From: Paragordius varius
Lineage: Eukaryota; Nematomorpha
Assembly (NCBI GenBank): GCA_964247055.1
Contig: OZ176052.1
Coordinates: 9,424,001 to 9,488,000 of the forward strand
Length of the DNA: 64,000 bases
Reading direction: 5' to 3'
Part shown: positions 56,674-64,000 of the stretch, piece after piece
How positions within the stretch are numbered: position 1 is the stretch's first letter
Layout: every line of letters begins with the position of its first letter
The notes under the pieces: generated by a model
The model's database searches: none
The model's input: only the letters and a program-made list of their open reading frames with translations
Told to the model about the DNA's origin: nothing
Program-made: the position numbers and the translations under genes

Positions 56674-59573
56674 ATGGTTAAGGATGATCATAACAATGTG
56701 TTGATTGAAGAAAATGCACTTGTTTGCGAAGAAGGAAATTATGTCGGATCAATAAAAATTGGTAAAAAAATTGTTAATTATAAGGTTCCAAAACATTATG
56801 CCACCCTAAATGTAACATTTTGGCAAATAAGAATAGTATTTTGTTTGGAGAGTACAATATAATCGAGGAATTTTGTACCATCGAAAATAAGTATAATTTT
56901 TTAAATATTAGTTTGGAATTTCCATTGATAATTGGATCGAATAATACCTTTCAAGTTGGATCAAGTTTTATATGAGTTAATTTAAAGTTATTAAAGCAAG
57001 CAAGATTGGTTCGTTTAACTTGTTCGAATATGGATGTATATTTATTATTATATAAAAAAATTAGCACGTTTATTTATTTTCTTATGAAATATTTTATCAG
57101 TCGTTAACTTATAAATTATTTTAATTCACTTTGAAAAGGGATTGGTAACCGGCTCAAAAAAAGTGGAACCGGAACCGGGTCGGCTGAACAAGTGGAACCG
57201 GAACCGCGTTGGTTCTTAAGAATTTAAACATAGAACCAGGCGGTTCCTAAAATGTTGCAACCGGAACCGGGGTGTTTCCTGAACAAATGGAACTAGAACT
57301 GCGTTGGTTCCTTAAAAATTTAGCGGTTCCGGAACCGTTCCTTTACATTTAGAACCGGTTCCATTTTCGGTTCCTAACTTTTGATTAAATAATACTCTTA
57401 CAAAATTATTATTATAATAATACAATCAAAATATTAACAATTATAAATCAAACAATTTATTATAAATTGCCAAATATTGAAAAAATTATAATGTAGTATA
57501 ATAAATGAAACAAATTAAAAAAGTATAATAGGAAAATGTATAACAAAGGTATAAAATGAGAGTTAAATTAAGTATGGCATCTAAATAAAATTTTATTTAA
57601 CTTTAAAAAATTATTGTACCAAGCAATTCGCTGGTCAAACTGCTTCTCAGGTCTAAAAATAAATTAAGGGTTAAAAAACTCCTTTCAACAGAGATCTATA
57701 AACACTAACATGTGTATTACAAAAAACTTGAGTTTGTGACTATTAGTTTTTTTAGAACAGCCGAATCACCCATAATTCAGAGAGCATCGCTAATATAATA
57801 TTAGGCTTAGTTTTAGGTTTAAAGTTGAAGTATGTAATATGTAGTGGTACAATCAAATTTAATAAAATAAAATTTTTATTATAAAAATCATATGGGAACC
57901 AGTAATTAAGGGGGGTTAACCAGACCGAGTTGGTTCCTAAAAACTTATAGATAGAACCGGGGTGGTTCCGGAGAAGTGGAACCGTAACCGCGTTGGTTCC
58001 ATCCCAATAGAACCGGTTTTTGTTAACATCCCAGAAACCGGGTTCCGGTGCCAAGTCCTGGTACAAAGCAATTCTTGAGATATTTTTCCTAAATTTTATT
58101 TGGCTAACATTTACTCCAAAGCTTAATACCTTCAAATTATATTAATTAAAATCGTCATATTTCCAAAATCATATTGTTGCCAAACGTTTTTACACTTAAC
58201 TAGTTAAATATAATTTTATACTTAGAATTTGCTTGTTTTATATAGGTATTGTGGATGAAGGAATCGCTATTGGCAACAATTGTGTCATTGGAGCAAAATG
58301 CCATATAAAATACTCTGAGTTACCAGAGGTGTTTGATAAAACCATTGTTTACGGGAATCCCCCGCGTATTCGTAGTATAACAGATGATATTCAGGTAACT
58401 ATAGTGTTATGCGCAAGAAATTTTATTTACTTTAAATAAAATAATTATATGTTGGCTCTAAATTATTTTGGATAACGTTTCCTATTTCGGTGTTTTTTTG
58501 CTTTTAACATAATTTATAATAAATATAAACTTTTAAAAGAAAATATTTATCAGCGAATTTGTTTATTTACATGGAAATTTTAAGGGTACATTACGTCGGG
58601 AATCTCCAAGTTTTAACTTTACCTACGTATTTTTACCCCAAAAGTGACTTTGAATTAATTGGCGTTCAAATAGAAACGAGATGATGTTGTATTTAGTAAA
58701 TATATTTTTTACACTTCCTTTAAAGTAGCATTTTTGTTACATTAATTAAATGATTGACTTGCATCAGAATGAAGGCTTTTTTTAAATTACATTTTATTCT
58801 GTATCGAAACATCCATATGGATTGATATATGCCGAATGACATTATACTATTAATTGTCTTTTGTTGTTCAACTGCGAAGGTATTCAAGAATAATTTATCA
58901 GAACAAGGTTGGAACTATCGAAAAAACCAAAAAATATGATAACTATTGGTCAATTTCTCTGTTGATAAACCCTACCATAAATCTACTAAATCCAATCACA
59001 TCTTTTATCAGAACGAATATAGTCTGGTACTTTGGCTACATAGATAGATCTAGTACAGGCTCATCTGCTATAGAAATTTGCGATTTCCTGCTACCAACCA
59101 TCCCAAATCTTCGAACAAGAGTTCAGAATCATACACATACCACGAAATGCAACAAATAGAGATCCATATCGTTCCATGAAATCTTATATGGGCCAAATTA
59201 ATAATACCTATATTTGAACTCCAAAATCAGAAACCACGCAAAATTTGGAATTTATATGACCTAGAAAACTATTGAAAATATTTATTAAGATTTATGTTAA
59301 CAGCCAGGAAAAATAAGATGATGAATATATATTTTAGAAAAGTTTAAATTATGGATTTTTAGTGCTAATTGTTGTACGGCTTTAAACAAATATTCGTAAT
59401 ATAGTTTTTAATATTTCTTATTTCAATTTTTCATTAATATTTTTTAGCCACAAATTTTGCAAAATGACATGCTATTTCATTTGTTACCCAAGTATCACAA
59501 TATCCTTCCTGTTAACACCTTGAAAGGCGAAACAATGGACAACAATAATCCTGTTACTGTAGCCAACCCTTAA
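56674..59573 (+). CDS. DCTN6: Dynactin subunit 6 (p27)
   Basis: Pointed-end subunit of the dynactin complex that helps dynein carry cargo; a left-handed beta-helix of hexapeptide repeats. Five exons: 56674-56761, 56785-56964, 56988-57035, 58246-58394, 59448-59573 (591 nt, 196 aa; human 190). Matches human p27 in order: ENALVCEEGNYVGSIKIG, SKTLCHPKCNIL, FGEYNIIEEFCTIEN, LIIGSNNTFQVGS, NCVIGAKCHIKY, KTIVYGNPPRIRS, and the C-terminal helix LQNDMLFHLLPKYHNILP. Introns 1 and 2 are 23 nt each; without removing them the beta-helix repeat breaks. Intron 3 (1210 nt) is mostly the GGTTCC element; intron 4 is 1053 nt. AATAAA lies at 59585. The start is the first in-frame ATG before the conserved part. 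It converges with the BMP-like gene, 83 bp apart. Confidence 0.92.
57135..58060. mobile_element. hAT-like GGTTCC element, copy 2, filling DCTN6 intron 3
   Basis: Inverted relative of 35377-36096. Its right end, read in reverse, is CAGGACTTGGCACCGGAACC; the left end is GGGATTGGTAACCGGCTC. Many GGAACC/GGTTCC words lie at both ends. The middle contains the inverse of AGAAGCAGTTTGACCAGC and of AATTGTTAATATCTTGGTTT-like sequence. About 926 of the intron's 1210 nt belong to it, so the insertion explains the size of this intron. Confidence 0.7.
58854..59159 (+). other. Unexplained richer-composition stretch in DCTN6 intron 4
   Basis: A 101-codon open frame without an ATG-proximal context (ends ...LRTRVQNHTHTTKCNK). 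A second frame reading NATNRDPYRSMKSYMGQI follows to about 59215. It is richer in G+C than other intron sequence. No domain recognised; the pattern of two frames suggests a decayed transposon coding region. Not part of DCTN6 as judged by the human protein. Confidence 0.25.
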
Positions 59574-59656
59574 TGTGTTACTAAAATAAATGTTTAAAAA
59601 TTTATTTGGATGAATATTTTTTCAATTTAACATATCTTAGTAAAGCGTTTGCTCAT

Positions 59657-61911
59657 CTAGCGACATCCACATCGTGAAGCTGACATATTGGGTAAATGTT
59701 TTAAGACAATGTTTGAATCCTCAATGTATAAAACGCTTAGGGGATGGTATTCAATGGGTACACAGTGAGCATGTGGAAGTAGGGATTGTTGAGGGTTTGC
59801 CAATAAGGAGCCGGTTAAATTTGGGTTACTCATTGCAATGTTCCACAAGTCCTTGATAAATGCATGCATAGAACTATTATAGCTATCTTCAAGTAAGGGG
59901 GAACTGCACACACCTAAATTTGAGCAGATGTTGAATTAATCTAATTGTTATTATACCTATTTATCCCAAATTAAACTCCTATATTTTAACAATATCTTTT
60001 CCGAAGTAAACTGTTTAATACGTAAAAGATTGGATTATATAAATCTGAGTATTAATAATTTTAGTAATCTTTTTTTTTTATAAAATTTAGTGTATATATT
60101 TGATATATGTATTTTTAATCAAAAATATGGAGGAGAAAAAGGAACGATATAGCAAAATGTATAAATTCGTAAAAAGTTAATTTTAAATAAAAACTTTTGC
60201 ACTAGACTATCTTCCCTGTATTTTAATATAAAGATAAACAAGGCCTAATTTGTGCGCCGCATGCTGGACAATAATTTTTAGACAAATAAATATGGAGGAG
60301 AATTTTGGTTTTTATCAGAAATTATAGGAGTGCAATGATTAGCAAAATTTTAACATTTGTATGTATTTTTTGCATTAATTTTCCAAATTTTTACTAGATT
60401 ATTTTCAATTAGATCAGTTGTGGAAAGAAAACAAAAACCATAATCCCTTTTCAACCGTCATTAGAGCTGGTTAGCATTTTATAAAAATTAGGCCTGTAAT
60501 TAAAAATAAAACAAAATCACGATACCACAAACTAATGTATCTGAAACGGAAACTATCATCTATTTGGTCTATAAGCATTGTTAACAAACTTATAGAACAA
60601 TCAGATGCAAAAAAATATTTTGAAACCGGAAATTATACCCTTATCATATCTAACAATTATAAGAATTTATGAAACCCCTTTAAATTCCGGATAATTTTTG
60701 CTTCTAATGGCAAGGATAACGAACAAACTATTTTTTCTATTATGGTATTATGATGGGGATAGGGGTAAATAAAACTTTCGTATGAGTTTATAATATATAC
60801 CATATAATATGAGAAATTAATATATATTTTTTGATAAATTTCAAAAAGAAGTACACTTAAAAGACAGTTGAGAACATAGGTATATCCGGTCATCACGAAA
60901 GGTTTCAAAATAAGTTTCGAAAGTAAAATATGAATTGTTTGATTAAATATAACAAACAGTTTTTTAAACTGAATATCAGCCGGACGCTTGTAAATGGCTA
61001 ACTATATTCTATGTATTAACCTGAACAAAAATTAATGTAATATCCTTCTGGTTTAATAAACCATTCCACCCACCCCAAGTCGGAAAAATTAATATACCAA
61101 TTATACAATTGACATTGATCATTTTGATGTGTATCTATATCTCGTGTGTTTCGTACCAGCTTAACTTTATCCCTTCTAGCTATTTAATTCACATAAAAAT
61201 GTACCTTTGCGATTTCACAAGATTATTATATGTGGTTAATCTTGGACCAAATTTGGAGGTTAAATTGAAATTTATTGTATTAGTCCCATTTATATTGAAA
61301 GAATACTCCAAAATGTATTTAGAGGTAATATTTATAGATGGATATTTGGTTATAGGTATTGCGGTATATTCGGGTAATATGAGGTGATTAAAACAATTTT
61401 GCAACAGCACAGTACTGTTCTGTAAAAAGCTGTAGCAAAGAAATATATTTTGACTCTTTTTATCTGAATGAGAAGAATAAATTAATAACTCATGTTTCTC
61501 AAAATTATTTGAACTGATTGTGATGTTAAACCAAATCTTTTGCCAATTATTTCCACCTATTACACCATTTACATATATTATAAAACCTGAAATGTGAGAT
61601 GGTTTGATAGATAAAATCGAATCAAATTGGTACATATATTTGGTATCTGGTGATAAAAATATATTAGTTTCGATAATTTTAGCCAACCATGATGAAGAAT
61701 TTTTATCAAGGAACGAAATGTAATTCTTAGCTTGTAAAATTTTGTTAAAATTATCCAGGGTATTTATCTCATATAAAACAAGCATGTATGGTGGGATATT
61801 TTCACGGTCATGAACATCAATACGATCAGGATTTAAATGGGGCATGAGATAGGGTGAATATGCGCTCATAAAATATGAATTTAAGCACAAATAAAAAAAT
61901 GATTTTAGCAT
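59657..61911 (-). CDS. BMP-like TGF-beta family ligand lacking the inter-chain cysteine
   Basis: Secreted dimeric growth factor of the TGF-beta superfamily. Three exons (minus): 61911-61205, 61175-61021, 59913-59657 (1119 nt, 372 aa). Exon 1 codes a short hydrophobic start (MLKSFFYLCLNSYF) and a propeptide with the family block NIPPYMLVLYEIN. Intron 1 is 29 nt (acceptor CTAG). A likely furin site, RNTR, precedes the mature domain CQLYNWYINFSDLGWVEWFI; later blocks are GYYINFCSGVC, HAHCVPIEYHPLSVLY, and the end ASRCGCR. Six of the seven canonical cysteines are present: the usual CC is HC, so the fourth (inter-chain) cysteine is missing, as in GDF9, BMP15, GDF3 and Lefty. Exon 3 has possible N-glycosylation sites (YNSS, PNLT). 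An upstream non-coding exon cannot be excluded, since AG precedes the ATG. Confidence 0.88.
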
Positions 61912-62598
61912 CTATATAGAAAAATAGAACACCGTTCCATATTATTGGATATGTATTAGTTTTTGTCGTTTTTAGTACATACAAAAAAAACTTATTTATT
62001 TTACCGAAAATCACCTGTTTTTTATACTATACGGACGATACTACGTGTGTGTAATCTTACGCAATATCTCTCCATTTTATTATTCTAATTTATGATACTA
62101 GTATAATTTGGTTAAACATTTAATAAGTTACAGATAAATATATTATATAATATAGGTTAATTTATTTTCTTGAGAAATCCATATAAGTATGTATAGATAT
62201 ATATATATATGTATATTAAATATATTTAGATCCATTTTAATAATATATTTAAAAGTGTATTTGTGTCCAAAACATGTAGTATAGTATTAACAATTCCGAC
62301 TTGCATAATATATATATAATGATATATATTTTGTGTATCAATACATGAATGATTTATTTATGTACACTTTTTGAAAAAAAATCCCAATCCAGTCATAGTT
62401 AGTTAATGACAATCTCAAATTATCATGGTAATTTATTTTATAATCAAAATTTGTTTGTTTCAAAAAAAGTTTTGTATGTAAGAACATGTATATGGACACT
62501 TGAAAATTAAATTTATATAGAAATATTATTACATAAATAGTGACACAAAGATACAAACAGCAATAAATTTTACAAAGATACAATTAGTTATTGGTTAT
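61912..62598. other. Intergenic, nothing recognised
   Basis: AT-rich spacer between the BMP-like start and the stop of the next minus-strand gene. It includes AT runs near 62200. No element recognised. Confidence 0.45.
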
Positions 62599-64000
62599 TT
62601 AATAAATGGATTTGTTGATAATGTTTGCCATCCCATGAGTTTTCGCGAAAGTGTCGTTATCTAATTAAATATAAATAGATGAATGACAAACACCGTTACA
62701 AAATTTTAAAAATCATTACTCGTTAGCTCAATTAAAAATGTTATTAAAATTCAAAAATAAATTAATTACCATATTGTTCACGCCATTCATTGTCGTATTT
62801 GTGTTGAATTGCTGGATGAAATTGTTTGAAGCGGATAATTGTTTTGAGGACATGGCAGAGATGTACGGTATAAGTTTGTGCCAAAATTTAATTTGGATGA
62901 TGTAGGTGAGAGCATGTTTGTACTACCGCCCGTATAATTCATAAGATTATTGTAATAAGATGAATCTGTATGGAATTGAAAATTATTTTGCCCCGAAACA
63001 TGATAAGGATAAGAGTGTGATGTTGCAGGCCCCAGAGGGGTTTGTGAAGATACCAGTTGTTTAGAAGTTAAGGGGGAATTGCTATTAATAGTAGCATACG
63101 TTTTATGCTGATTATGGTTCGGTTGTAAGATGGTATTATTGTTGCTCCCAACAGTAGTGGTGTTATTATTACTACTGCCAATACAAATACTACCATCAAA
63201 TGAACGTCGTAATGAAGGGTTAGGGTTATGATTATTAGAATTGGATAATGGATGATATGAGGCACCTCCACCATTGTATAAAACAGCAGCGTTTTCAGGA
63301 GCCATACTCGAGTGAAACGCGTGATAATTTGTCAAATTATTCCCAACACCGCCAGCATAGAAGAGAGATGAATACGGGTAAGGAGTTCGAAATTGCATGG
63401 GCACAACAGGAGGATTACTGTTCGATGAGGATCGGCTTCGAGCCTTTACGACACCCGGATTTGTTTCATCCAGATCCAAGATATTGTGATTATATGCAGC
63501 ATGATTTGTGTTATTGTTGGGGTACGGGTTATTGAAACCTGTGGAGGAAAGATTGATGCCATCACCATTGTTGTTAGTACTACCAATGTGTTGTTTGTAT
63601 GCCGCGGCGGCAGCCATTGCGAATGCATTTGGTCCAACCATCATTGGGTGATACGGGGATGCCCGAGGAAAGCTCGTAGGATTCATCAACAAACTTTGAT
63701 TGTGATACGACGGTAGAGGGAGGGAGTAATGTTGTTTCGTACTCAATGTATTATTGGTACTATTGCTGTTATAAGTATGATTAGTACTAATGAAATTATT
63801 GTTGGTTAGTAGGGATGGATTGATAGTTTGTGAAGTAGAAGAATGGTAATATGGTATATGGTGCGTACTAGAACTCCTGCTACCCATAAGGTTGTGGTTG
63901 TTGGTTGAATCATAAGCGGCCATAACAGCCGATAACCAAGAAGATGTAATGACATTGGCGTTATTATTATTATTACTATGGCTAGGAGCAGGGTTATTCA
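62599..64000 (-). CDS. Asn/Ser-rich protein, C-terminal part (5' end beyond the right edge)
   Basis: A long minus-strand frame is open from base 64000 down to about 62866. It is dominated by Asn, Ser, His, Pro and Tyr, with NPAPSHSNNNNNANVITSSW upstream of the first ATG in view (63923). An in-frame stop at 62787 can be avoided by splicing. An acceptor at 62812 opens a 42-nt exon (62811-62770, IQHKYDNEWREQY). Its donor GTAATT joins in phase to 62660-62599, giving DNDTFAKTHGMANIINKSIY and a stop. Three donors near 62870-62935 keep phase, so the junction is not fixed. Low-complexity tails like this are common in transcription factors and RNA-binding proteins, but no domain is visible and no function is assigned. 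Confidence 0.55.

Noticed and set aside
57752-58135. 127-codon minus frame in DCTN6 intron 3
   Set aside because: Runs across the GGTTCC element end; no hAT motif can be aligned with certainty.
63248-63716. Plus-strand frames opposite the Asn/Ser-rich gene
   Set aside because: Antisense shadows of a low-complexity coding strand.

Overview
The window is AT-rich nuclear DNA from an animal. It carries split, conserved genes typical of Metazoa: the replicative helicase subunit MCM5, an ELL-associated factor (EAF), a neurolysin/thimet-type oligopeptidase, the kinase LKB1/STK11, dynactin p27 (DCTN6) and a BMP-like TGF-beta ligand. There are also a MANSC-domain secreted protein, a five-finger C2H2 protein and an Asn/Ser-rich protein. 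The standard genetic code works throughout. First introns are usually 22-29 nt long, while later introns are long and full of transposons. Schistosome-type flatworms (small 5' introns growing towards the 3' end) and dicyemids (very short introns) are known for related traits, so a flatworm or a simplified parasitic spiralian is my best guess. This is inference, not a determination.

Layout: a MANSC gene (minus, cut by the left edge) is divergent from MCM5 (442-6922, plus). Next comes about 22 kb without a recognisable host gene (6923-29232). It holds a hAT element with perfect 8-bp target duplications (11297-13800), a dead mariner carrying a tRNA-derived SINE and a fold-back element (16337-17975), and several MITEs. 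The zinc-finger gene follows (29233-32508, plus), converging on EAF (32698-34600, minus). A repeat block fills 34979-37583. The oligopeptidase occupies 38081-46679 (minus) and STK11 50715-56590 (minus). STK11 is divergent from DCTN6 (56674-59573, plus), with only 83 bp between start codons. DCTN6 converges on the BMP-like ligand (59657-61911, minus). The 3' part of the Asn/Ser-rich gene (minus) runs off the right edge.

All exon maps were built by eye from homology, GT-AG sites and phase. For the seven genes with both ends in the window, the summed exon lengths are divisible by three: MCM5 770 aa, zinc-finger 654 aa, EAF 270 aa, oligopeptidase 713 aa, STK11 512 aa, DCTN6 196 aa, BMP-like 372 aa. 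The genes do not form one pathway. The most notable signals are the 5'-polarised ultrashort introns, the fold-back repeat family whose arms are tandem arrays of a ~21-bp unit, the nested mariner/SINE/fold-back insertion, and a BMP-like ligand lacking the usual inter-chain cysteine.
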